A stretch of DNA of 64,000 nucleotides from assembly GCA_018806985.1 (NCBI GenBank), contig JADANN010000437.1, positions 460,501 through 524,500 on the forward strand, in the 5' to 3' direction. Origin of the DNA: Angiostrongylus vasorum (taxonomy: Eukaryota; Nematoda; Chromadorea; Rhabditida; Metastrongylidae). Shown piece after piece: positions 46,290-56,400 of the stretch. The position numbers and the translations under genes were made by a program. How positions within the stretch are numbered: the stretch's first letter is position 1; each line of letters begins with the position of its first letter. The notes beneath the pieces are model-generated. The model was not told the origin of the DNA. It did no database searches and saw nothing but the letters and a program-made list of their open reading frames with translations.

Positions 46290-47705
46290 TCACATGTCAT
46301 CCTGTTGATGGTCGAGTGACTCGAGTGGGCGCCGGTAAATTTCCCATTTGTCCTTGTTGCGCGCGAAAGAGAACCTTTGCGTTCTGCTCACTCTAGAGAC
46401 TCCTTGAGGTTCATATCTTTCTTCTAGGCTCTTCGTGGAAGAACTCTTACCACCGAGTCGGTAGTCTTCCCGTAGTAGGTTTGATACTCTGAGAAACCCA
46501 GTCACTAACGGCTCATGTCCATCGGTTGATGTTCAGACGAATCACATATTTGCCCCACCTGATTTTTTGACATATTGTCGTAGTAAACCGGTGTCTCCCG
46601 TTTTTTCCTGACGCATGTTTCATCAAAGCAGGAAGAGTCGTGTAGACGAAAAGATATCCACGGATTCGCACCTACTAAGTTTTCCTCACACTTCTCAATG
46701 CTCTTGATGTTCGCTTACCTCCTGCTCAATTCTGGAAATAAATCATTCATCTTGTTGACTTCACGATCCAGATAGTGGTAGTTAGAACATTCGGATATAT
46801 TTATTCTGTTGAGCGTGAAAGGAGCATCAGAAACGAATCCGTTCCTCACCAACATCGTTTTCGTGAGATTTAATCAAAAACCAATCTTTGCAGAAGCGTT
46901 GTGGGAAGGCGGAGGCATGGCTAATGCTTACTGTTATAAGAACGATGTTATCTGTGAAGCGAGTATGGTGTAATTGCCGATTGTCGACTTCTACGTTGAT
47001 CGGCTTTCTCTATCGCATGTTCTGAGAATTAGTTCTTCTCCAGTAGACGGCATTAAATGGAACACGCATTCTCTTCTCAGCTAATCAGATGAGATCGTAC
47101 TTCTATCCTTTTAGTATGTATCATCAGGTTCTCAACGAAACACCTGGATGTAGGTGGACGTGCATTGTAGGTGCAGATCGTCACCTTAGTTCTTCCAGAT
47201 TTAGGCAGCCTAGAATGGTTACGAGATTTTTACAGCTTGTGAATATTCGTCCCACACTTGTAGTACTGGGCCCCTTCGAGGCTAGGGGAACCAGGCCCCT
47301 TTATTTTACTGCGTCTAGTTTTCAAACTCATGTACAGATTGCCGAACTTTCAAGGATACACTCACTGGAAGCTTGCGGGTTTCTTCCAGGACAGATGAGA
47401 ACTTTATTTGTAGCAGGCGACTTCTAACCACCTTTAGCCTTCTAGCGTATTCCGAATTATTTGATTACAGGCTTTTTACCGAATTTACCCATAGATTATA
47501 ATCCTCACAAACAAGAACACACTTAAAGACGTGTGCGTGAATGTCTTCGTGAACAGAGAAGGTAGGTGTCAAATAGGTACAGCGGAAACAAGTACTCCAA
47601 CCTCTGGATCCACCTGCATCTCAGCAAAGCATAAAGTGGTTCTTGGCCCGCGATCAATTACCTATTCGCTACCTGGGGATGCGCCGCTTCGCGCCTAACG
47701 AGATG
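46290..47705 (-). mobile_element. Internally deleted RTE copy
   Basis: The 3' end is near 46297 (GTCGAGTGACTCGAG tail motif) with C-terminal coding at 46290-46505. The 5' leader, similar to the full-length copies (CGCGATCAATTACC, CTCTGGATCCACCTGC), reaches 47.70 kb. Near 47.0 kb the sequence jumps from the RT region (TGTTATCTGTGAAGCGAG) to endonuclease sequence (TTCTTCTCCAGTAGACGGC), so most of the RT and part of the endonuclease are missing. Strongly diverged. Confidence 0.65.
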
Positions 47706-48200
47706 ATCATGCTTTCGTGAGAGAGAACCGTGAGGTCTTTTGAAATATTATGCACAAATCAAAGGGCCGGCAATGGGAGAACGAATAGCACTGGCGAAGT
47801 CTTGCCAACGCGATCATGTCTAAAGTAGAAACTCCTGCTCCCTGTCTCTGCCTACTGCTCCGATGTGGGCATATCGACGACCGATTCGTCAATTGCTCAA
47901 CACAAAAGGAGATAAAGAAATGTTTTGAACCATTAGACAAACGGTCAGTGTAGATAAAATTCACAGAAAGAAACCGAAAGAAAACTGGCTTCTATTCCTG
48001 AACAACCAAATTAACTAACTGCTCAAAAACGGATATAAAGCAGTACTGTAATGAAACAAGCTGGTTCACTGTTCCAAACAGCCAACAATGATGAACAGGT
48101 AAAGATCAGGAGGAATCGCTGAACTTGGCACGACAACTAATCGTCTTCGGTAGCTACAAAACACTGGCTTTTCAAAATAGGTTTAGAGGAAAAGCCACAT
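46520..48200. other. RTE remains then sequence without recognised genes
   Basis: To about 47.70 kb this is the diverged, deleted RTE copy. From 47.71 to 48.2 kb no gene or repeat was recognised. Confidence 0.4.
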
Positions 48201-48214
48201 CATCAAACGATAAA

Positions 48215-48259
48215 GCTAGCAAAAGTAAGGTGTTACTTAATGCCCTTACTTTTGCTAGC
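48215..48259. repeat. Perfect 16-bp hairpin
   Basis: GCTAGCAAAAGTAAGG at 48215-48230 and its exact reverse complement at 48244-48259, with a 13-nt loop. Confidence 0.75.
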
Positions 48260-48339
48260 CTTATGTTTAATGCCCTTAGGTAGCATTCATTGAATTATCA
48301 ATGGACAAAAGACCGGCTTTCTATAAATCTCGGCATAAT

Positions 48340-48345
48340 AATCGA

Positions 48346-48379
<34 letters not shown>

Positions 48380-48390
48380 CATATATGTTC
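48340..48390 (+). repeat. (AT)n microsatellite
   Basis: Alternating AT with occasional C, left of the inverted repeat; a shorter ATATATATAG lies on its right side. Confidence 0.85.
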
Positions 48391-48645
48391 TTACGAGCTG
48401 CTCCCTTTTTAGCTGACGCGAGATTGATATGGATGTTCTTATTGTAGCTGTCGTTGTTCAGTGGCTGACGTTATGGCGAATCTCGCTTTCCTCAGAGCGA
48501 AAGAAGGGAATTCAACTGAGGAAGGAGAAGTCGCCCAAACGTCAGCCATTGAACAACGACGGCAACAACAATAAGAACATCTACACCAACTTTTCGTCAG
48601 CTAAAAAGGGGCAGTTCGTAAGAACATATATATAGATATATCAAT
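48368..48645. repeat. Imperfect inverted repeat beside the Penelope-like fragment
   Basis: Left arm about 48368-48500 and right arm 48508-48645. Each holds GTTCTTACGARCTGC, CTTTTTAGCTGACG, TGTTCTTATTGT and CGTTGTTCARTGGCTGACG in opposite orientation, roughly 80% alike by eye, flanked by AT microsatellites. It could be the terminal repeat region of the element. Confidence 0.6.
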
Positions 48646-48682
48646 GGGCAGATATGACACATCATTCAGTTCTTAATCTTTT

Positions 48683-49006
48683 ATGTATGGCAAAAATTGT
48701 ACGATCTGCCCCAATGGCAGAGATAATGAGTGCATAAGTTCGGTCATGGTCTATCCCACATCTTGTAGATCGTGTGGGGACGAATACGTTGGCGAAACGG
48801 GCAGACCATTCTGCGTCTGTATAAAAGAACATCTAGACAGTAAACTTAAAGTCAAACGAAGTACTCCACATGACACGCAAGGACACGAAAGCGTAGAAGA
48901 GATCTCGAAACAAACGGTGAAGAAACCTGACTCAGTCATTTCCCTTCCCCAAGCCCCTCTGGTTCTGGAATCACTCAATAAGTTGAAGACACATAAAAAA
49001 CTATGA
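48683..49006 (+). pseudogene. Penelope-like element GIY-YIG endonuclease fragment
   Basis: Penelope-like retroelements carry a C-terminal GIY-YIG nuclease preceded by a Cys-rich knuckle. Here 107 residues contain CTICPNG, VYPTSCRSCGDEYVGETGRP and CIKEHLDSK, matching the C-x-x-C...YIGETGR...R..EH layout (the Arg of the catalytic helix appears as Cys-Ile). The following SVISLPQAPLVLESLN corresponds to the ...LEA.WI tail but is degenerate. No RT domain is found upstream, only an inverted repeat (48368-48645). A truncated, probably inactive copy. Confidence 0.6.
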
Positions 49007-49071
49007 ATATTCTGAGTATTTTAAATAAGCTTTCGCGAAATGACTGGAGCAGTATTTATTCTACTTTCTAT

Positions 49072-49372
49072 TTTACATGACCTGTCACCACATGTACTGT
49101 GCGGATCCTAGCACTTCTTGCATTCTATTCGTTTTCTCACATCCATCATCCATTAAGAACTTTAAACTTTTACCAGTACTTCGGCTGCTGCTTGAGAATC
49201 TCCCTCTTTTTTTGTGAACATTGTAAAATGCTGCTCAAGACGATTTTCTCTACAATCTTGGAGATAGCCTGGCTAAGGAGTTCTCACGTGTATTGCAGAG
49301 AGAGTTAGGGAGGTGGTAGAACTAGAACTTTTGTTCCTGGTCGACGGCATCATTAACCAATGTACTATCTCA
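49072..49372 (-). mobile_element. S2 SINE, partly deleted
   Basis: The far end TGTGCGGATCCTAGCACTTC, TCTCACATCCATCATCC and the body GGCTGCTGCTTGAGAATCTC are recognisable; the segment with the GGTACCAATTT landmark is missing. Confidence 0.55.
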
Positions 49373-49704
49373 TTCCCCACCATGACTGCAACACGGTTTT
49401 CCGATTTTTAATTTTTTTGTTGGACTTGTAGAAAGTACCTGGTTGACAACAGATCGCGTTGCAAAGCGTTCCCTCCAAAAAATTGAATAAAACGAAATCC
49501 CACGAAGCGCTAGCCATTGATGAACAGATACTTTGTTAACAATTTCGTGTCTGCCTGTACACATAAACCCATTGGTCAAAGCCCGGGTTAATGGAAAGTC
49601 AGTCTTAGAAACTACCAACGAATAATATAATGTTTGGTTGGGCTAGTGATCATCGGTGTTATGCAGAAGCAAAATGCACTTTCAGCTGTTAGACATGTCT
49701 ATAG

Positions 49705-49970
49705 AGGATAAAGGGTAAATCGTGTTGCACTGGTGGATTCCTTAAAAATAAGCCAGATATCCGATTTCATTCGTAGCGTCGTAGGGTTGACTGAATGCAC
49801 ATCTGGGCTATACAATGAATTTGTTGGTGAACCGGAGTATGAAATGAACGTTTTTATCCCGCTAGACACGCCTGGTACCAATTTTCCGAGTGCTGGGCAC
49901 GGAATCGAGACGGACAGACCCACTGCTCATCGTACGGCACCTCTAACCACTCCGCTAATCGCGCCCTTTT
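49705..49970 (-). mobile_element. Diverged S1-like SINE
   Basis: GGATAAAGGGTAAATCGTG, GAATGCACATCTGGGCTATA, GACACGCCTGGTACCAATTT, GGAATCGAGACGG and a head CCACTCCGCTAATCGCGCCC, in inverse S1 order. Confidence 0.5.
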
Positions 49971-50059
49971 ACACATGTCTGTACAAAAACCATTCACAGG
50001 AGCCGAAAGAATAAGCTAAACCCACAAAAAACCACATATTAAATTTAATGAACCAAAAA

Positions 50060-50460
50060 CGCATTCTTTTCCCAACGGTTTACCGCCTCATCTTGGCTGG
50101 CAGGTTTTCCTGGGTGTCGGATTGCGATGTACAGCGAGGAGATTCATCCTCCCGGCATGGTCTCCCAAGCCGAGAAGGAGTCCGGCGTTTCCACCAGGAA
50201 GCCCAGCTAAGAGTAAACCGATACCACGATCCACCACCGTCCTGGCATCAAACTAGTACCATGGTGGTAAATCTCCTTCTGTTCCACAAGGGCGGCGATG
50301 GCCTGTGGTGGTGACCTGGGGGTGGACTTGGCCAGGCTGACCTCGAGATTCCAGAGAACCACAATGGCTCAACCAGCAAAACTCCGAAAAATGGGAGATT
50401 ATTCTTGGGCCTGCAGAACCAGTGTGGATGGGCTTTCCAAGTATCCTAGTAAGTAAGTAA
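50060..50460 (-). repeat. F4 repeat copy
   Basis: Inverse of the 38.6-kb copy: starts near ACGGTTTACCGCCTCATC, passes CGATCCACCACCGTCCTGG and ends TTCCAAGTATCCTAGTAAGT. Confidence 0.6.
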
Positions 50461-50959
50461 AACGCATTTATCATATTCAACACCGCAAGAATTCTGGCGG
50501 CACTGGCGCAGAGCCGTTTTCGCATCAGTTAGCTTATTTGCTCGAATTTTCAGTGTGTGCGAACCCTTTCGTTAGTACCCCTACACAGCAGAGACTGGAG
50601 TTCGGAGCACTTCATCGTAGAAAATATGGCAAACCACCGATGACACCTCCATATACTTGTATACAGAAAGCTTTTCTGTGCACAATGTGCACAAACTACG
50701 CCGTTGGGAATAGCACCAAAAATTTCCACCGCTTAATTCACTTCCCTTTCGCAGCGCTGTAAATATTCAAACCAAAACAACTTATTTTAAAATGTACAAC
50801 TTCTAGTGGGACTTGGATGGAAGTATTTGCAGTACATTGCAGAAGTAGGCGTAGACGCATTCTTCAGCATATTCCACACAACAGCATTTGTTTAGAAATA
50901 CTTTTCCTTACAACTCCTACAGTTAGCAAACTTTCTTGCATAAAACTTCTAGTGTTTAC

Positions 50960-51352
50960 ATACTCCTCCCAACGGTTTACCGCCCTCATCGTGGCTGGGT
51001 GTTGCTGCGTCCGACCGGGTTGTACGGCGGAGGATTCATCCCCAAAGCAATGCCTACCAAACTGAGAAATCCGGCGTTTTCATCAGGAAGCCCAGCTAAG
51101 AGTAAAACAATACCAATATCGAGCACCGTCCTGGTATCAATTTAGTCGCATGATGGCAAACTTCCCTCTGATTCACAAGGGCGGCGACTGCCTATGGTGG
51201 AGACGAGCTGGGACAGACTTTGGCTAGGGCTGATCTCGGAACTCTAGGGAACCACAATGGCTAAACCAGCAAAACTCGGAAAAAAATGGAAATTATTCTA
51301 GGGCCTGCACAACCAGTGAAAGACGGGCCATCCAAGTATCCAAGTAAGTATC
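50960..51352 (-). repeat. F4 repeat copy
   Basis: Second inverse copy less than 1 kb from the first: AACGGTTTACCGCCCTCATC ... GAGCACCGTCCTGGTATCA ... CAAGTATCCAAGTAAGTAT. Confidence 0.6.
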
Positions 51353-51970
51353 ATGAACCTTAGGCATTTATTGTATGGGACGCTTGAATAGCAAAAACAA
51401 CAAAGTAAACGCCGTAATATTCTCTGCACAATTTAAACAACTTCATTAAAAGCTGAGAGCACTACAACCGAATGCTTGGAACTGGTGCGCGAGCTTTTTT
51501 TTCATCTTATGCAAGAATTAGATATGGCCCAAGGACGTGGTCACATACACAGACGAGCACAGCAGATATGTAGCAGCTGAAAAAGCAGGGATCACGAACC
51601 ACACGTGTTGATTTCAATGCGCAGGCTTTTCACTGACTTCTTTCGTCGTACAGAGCTTTTTCACAATATTTTTCGTAGTGTATCGATAGAGAGTCGAACA
51701 CCGACGTTCTGTTGAGCACTGTTCGGAGATAGCTCTATTCAGCACCTAGACATATACAAAAACGGCCTTGCGAACGAGTTCACTGGCCAGAACTTTGGCT
51801 GCTAGTCGACTACCACTTCAATTCCATCTGCTATAATGAACCATAGTTACCGCATGGAGCGTCTAAGAATAAAAAGCATGAGAATACAGACAGCATAAGT
51901 TGTAAAACACTTCCAAGCGCTGACAATAACGTGTTTGTATGATGGACGATAGCAACATACAGTAAGTAGC
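51353..51970. other. Intergenic, nothing recognised
   Basis: Unique-looking sequence between an F4 repeat and an S2 SINE; only very short open frames. Confidence 0.4.
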
Positions 51971-51974
51971 AACA

Positions 51975-52328
51975 TAGTGAATAGCAAGTGATCTCCGTGA
52001 TCACGAGCATGGTACTAGTTCGATTCTGCTCCGAGCCAACCAAACCTCTCATCCATGCGGGGTCGGGAAATTAGTACCGGGCTAGTCTAGGAAAAAACCA
52101 CTCTCTGCAATTCAAGTGGGAACGCTCCAGCCCGGCTATCTCTGGAATCCAGGGAGAATTGCTCGACCAGCTTTCTACGACACTCAAGATGAAATGAAAA
52201 TCCTCAAACAGCATCCAAAGCCACGAGTTAAAGCTGGAAGATCTTCGTGGACGATGGATGCGAGGAAACGAATCGAATGTGAGAAGTGCTGTGATCCGCA
52301 TGGTAGACATGAGGACGGGTCATATAAA
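51975..52328 (+). mobile_element. S2 SINE
   Basis: The head region is worn, then GTTCGATTCTGCTCCGAGCC (B box), GGAAATTAGTACCGGGCTAG, CAAGTGGGAACGCTCCAGCC, GATCTTCGTGGACGATGG and the far end AGTGCTGTGATCCGCATGG. Confidence 0.6.
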
Positions 52329-52909
52329 GGAAAAAAGCAGAAAATAGCAATATGCACACCATCAATAGACATAAATCGATTGAACAAAGCTTCTTCTACA
52401 AGCCTATCATGTTCACACTGGCCAAAATCCCCTATATACCGAAAAACTACAGCTTATCAACGAAAAAAATAGCACGTCCGCCGTGGCGAAAGTTTGCGCG
52501 CTCGCGAATAGATTAAAGGAGCGCGAGGCAATGTGATAGTGTGGTCCCAAAAGATGACCAAGCTCTGCAGTGTCATGAGCAGCAGAGCGCTAGTGGTTCA
52601 CCGTGAGACTCATTTTGTGTTTCTTTTCGAAACGGTGGATCTCCTCGTTTCTCCTTCAAGTATGCCACAACATCCAAAATACCGACTTTCTACAAATCTC
52701 GGTACTAATAATTGATTTACGTAGTCCCTACGAACTGCCCTCATTGGGTGAAGCGAGGTTGGTGGGCCAGTGGTCCCTCATATACCCAAGCGGTGAGTAG
52801 TTGTTAAGCAAAGTAGCACTCATTTATATAATAGGTCTTGGATAGTACTATAGTTTTTTTCACCGAATTATATGGATAGATTATGCTGGTGGCACTGTTA
52901 GATAGAAAA

Positions 52910-53058
52910 GTGGCTGAGAGGCAGGCGAAAGGGAGGACGCGTATGATGTGATGGTGAGCGCATTAGTCCACGGAAAGGGTAATAGCGTGTTCTGTCTTCA
53001 TCGCAGACCCATGCGGTCTGGGGTTTTGCAGATATCTCAGCATCATTGTGGTTATATG
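52910..53058 (-). repeat. F3 single arm
   Basis: GGCTGAGAGGCAGGCGAAAG (from about 52.91 kb), GTTTTGCAGATATCTCAGCA and CATTGTGGTTATATGG in inverse order. Confidence 0.55.
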
Positions 53059-53472
53059 GATAGAGTTACACAAAATATGTCCAGACTTTGAAGAAGGCAG
53101 TCGCCGTAGTCACAACAGCAACGAATGTAACAACCTCCGTTCAGCTCAACAAAGGCAGTTCGTAAGATCACCACAACATTGTTTTGGACAGGTTTTCAGT
53201 TTATAACCGGTAGTGGGGGCAGATCTTGGTCGTAATTTTCAATCCTCATCCATCCTAGATTACTTACTCGATAATGGATCTTCTTGTTCTTTCTTTACTC
53301 CTTGTTTCTTCCATAAGGTCTTTTGTTTGTTCTCTATCAACTAAGGGAACAAAAATAGTTCTCTTTCAGCTCACTATTCGTCTCTTGTATTGGTTTCGAG
53401 TACATTGTTCCATCCATACGATGTAATTTCCGAGTTACAATTACATTACTGTAAAAGCTTGATCCGAATGGC

Positions 53473-53479
53473 ATTTCAG
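53473..53479 (+). promoter_or_regulatory. Candidate trans-splice (SL) acceptor of the Nopp140-like gene
   Basis: ATTTCAG with no coding sequence upstream in frame, 17 nt before the chosen ATG at 53497. In nematodes many mRNAs receive a spliced leader at such a site. Seen: acceptor consensus and short leader. Inferred: use for trans-splicing. Confidence 0.4.
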
Positions 53480-53496
53480 ATTTTATTAAACTGGTC

Positions 53497-56400
53497 ATGT
53501 CTTCGGAATTGTATGCAGAATGCATCTTGTACAATGAGGTTTTCAAAAGAAACCCTCGATCCATTAAGGATATGTTCAGCGCTGCAAAAATCGCTGATAT
53601 CAAGAGATTTGTAAGTGATCTTCAATATACTACAATATTTACAACTATTGTTGCTGTGATATAAATAGATAGCTCGTGTAGCGCAGTGGTTGGAGGCCCC
53701 CTGCCACTTGGGATCGGTCCTGGCGCCCCAGGCTCACCAAGCATTCCATCTCTCCAGGGTTGGCAATTTAGTACCAGACTTGTCAGCAAGGATAGCAGCG
53801 CTGGCTCGATGCAATGGGTAGGCCAATGCGAGTCATTGTAAGGGCCGGATATGCATCCAGTCATCGCCAACAATGCTTAATGAAGTGGAGTGCATGGCGC
53901 ATCCTTCAGGGATTGAACAACGCCGAGAGCTTTGTCCTTTTTTTATTTTTTTTATCGTATAGTTATTTGAATTTTTGTTAAAGGGGTTTTAATCGGTTTA
54001 AAGGATAGATTTATTTCTCGGCATGCGTTACAAAATATACCTTTAAGTTTAGATTTCAAATAACGGCGACATTCCACCTTTGAAAATATGTACAGAGTCC
54101 TATTTGGCCACTAGAAAACGTCCTGCACAAAGTATTCCGAACTCAGCGCCAGCTAAGAAACGAGCTTTAGAAGATGATGATGATTCGGAAGATTCTTCGG
54201 ACGATTCTGCAACACAAAAAAGAGTCCGTGGTACGTCTTGATGTTGAGTTATTGGTTTTTTGGTCAAACCAGTGTGTAGAGTGAAAACGAACACTATCAA
54301 GTCTCCTATGGGGCTGTGACAATGGCAAAATGTGACTACGAAGCATGTTGTTGCCATGTTTTTGTCCAAGTTGGAACAATTTGGCCATTGTGGAAAGGAT
54401 CTAGGAAGCCGTCTTTTCTTCTCATTACTCCACTTGTCTGCAGATGCTTTGTACTTTGCTTGTGAGGAGCTAAAACAGTCTAAGCACTTAGAAAGTTAAA
54501 CATCGTTGGAAGTTTTTGACGATTCTTCCAAGCCTCAAACCTTGCATATTTTACAGGAAATAGTTATTTAGTAGTTTAGTGAAGTGCCCTAAATTCATGC
54601 CTTTGCAGATTCCTAATGGCAAATCTAGTACAAGTGGAATGAAACGTAAAGCAGAAGCATCGATCTCTTCATTAATATCTGAATCGAACAACGTGAAACA
54701 GCTTGCGAAGAAGGAGGTAGCTAAGAGTAGTCCTTCAAAAGTTCCTGGTAAAAAGCCTGTGGATGAAGATTCTTCCTCAGATGATTCTGATTCCAGTGAA
54801 ACAGCTTCAACTAAGGTAAGCCACTTCTGGAATAGTTTGATACTTTGCGTTAAGTGAAATTCTTTATATACACATCTGTAAAGTGTAAAAGAAATCCTAT
54901 CTTTACCTGCGCTTAGGAATGTGATAATACTGTCATATGAGAATAGGTTTGTGCTAAAATTTTCCCTTACCTGATGTTCTGGTTGCCTAATGGAGGACCT
55001 TCGATCGCTTCTATAAATGTAATATAGGCTTCGGTGAATATTTTACACTTCTTTTGTCTCGATGGCGTACATTTCTACTTATTTTCCTCTTGTACTTTTA
55101 TCAGGGTTTAGTAAGGTTTGAAATCGGTGAGATGAAGGTTCTTTAACGTTATGAGGACACAGCCATCGGTTATTCTGTTAAAAATCTTTATCCATTTTGA
55201 AAGAATTTAAAGAAACAGTGCTTTGCTAAGTTGGTACTCGGTATAGATATCCTAATAAGAAGTTCCGAGGTTAGTTTCCCATTTTGTAGTTTCGTCCATT
55301 CGGTTTGCTATTTGAAACACGAGTGTCAGAAAAGCGAGGAATGGGTTTTCTGAGCTGCCGGTAATCAGAATTTCACTTTGGCAAAGAGAGAGAACTTTTA
55401 CGTTTTTGCTGTAAATCTGCACGTTCTACGGGTTCTTAAATGAAAACATGCATAAAATCGACATTTACACTTCGTTTAAAAGAACTTATAATTCAACTAG
55501 TGCAAGTTCAGAGATGAGCTCCAGGAAGAGTTTTACACTTTGTTTTAAGTTTTACTTACTGCTTATTCTTTCTTCATGGCAGGGGATGATATGAAATGAA
55601 GCCACAAGGATGCTGAGACATGTACAAAACTTGAGACCCCGCATGGGTTACGGAGCGGCGATTACCTTTAGCGGAGGCTCACGTGCTGTCTACCCCACTA
55701 ACTGAGGAAAAACAAGGCTGAGAGGTGGGCAAAGCAGAGCCCAGTTGGTGTAGTGGATATCTCCTTAACCATCGGTAAATCTAATCGTGGCATCCAAAAC
55801 CCACATGTGGTCCGGACTTTTGCTCATACCTCAACACCCTTGTAGTTTTTCGTGCTTTCAAATATTCAATAAGTCGTTCATTGGAAATAGAATATAATGA
55901 ATATGCATGTTTTGAAATACACTATGGTGTATTCCTTTCCATAGGAATTTAAATAGTGTCTCACTGTGCTAGAAAGTGGGTATTCAACAAATTATTCATT
56001 AGAAACAAAATGTAGTAAATGTGCATTTCCTTAAATGCTTTTCTGATGTGCCTCATTCTATGGGATTTAAATAGTGTGCCATTATGATACATTTTCTTTT
56101 ACGGAATCGCCTATGGCATTAACCTCTTAAACTGTTGTACTTGCTATCGAGGGATCATCAGATTCTGATTACGAAATATGTGCCAAAGTTTCTTTTTTTA
56201 AGTCAGCAATCCTTTCCCTATTGCACGTTTTTTCGATTTCGGCATGTTGTTGTTCGGAATGGATACCAGAGCACTCGCGCTCTATCATGCTGCCTAGCGA
56301 AGGTGACCAAAGGGCTCTTCGTAACCACCATATCTTTCTTATTCAGTATACTGTGTGAGCTACTTGCGAAGATTACATTGTCATCTGTATCAAGGATATT

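Noticed and set aside
53671..53745. tRNA gene
   Set aside because: A and B box-like sites are present, but no cloverleaf or aminoacyl stem can be drawn and the sequence continues into the SINE body; it is a SINE head.
54444..54500. Extra Nopp140-like exon (DALYFACEELKQSKHLE)
   Set aside because: It has a good acceptor, but no donor gives a phase that fits both neighbours; left out.
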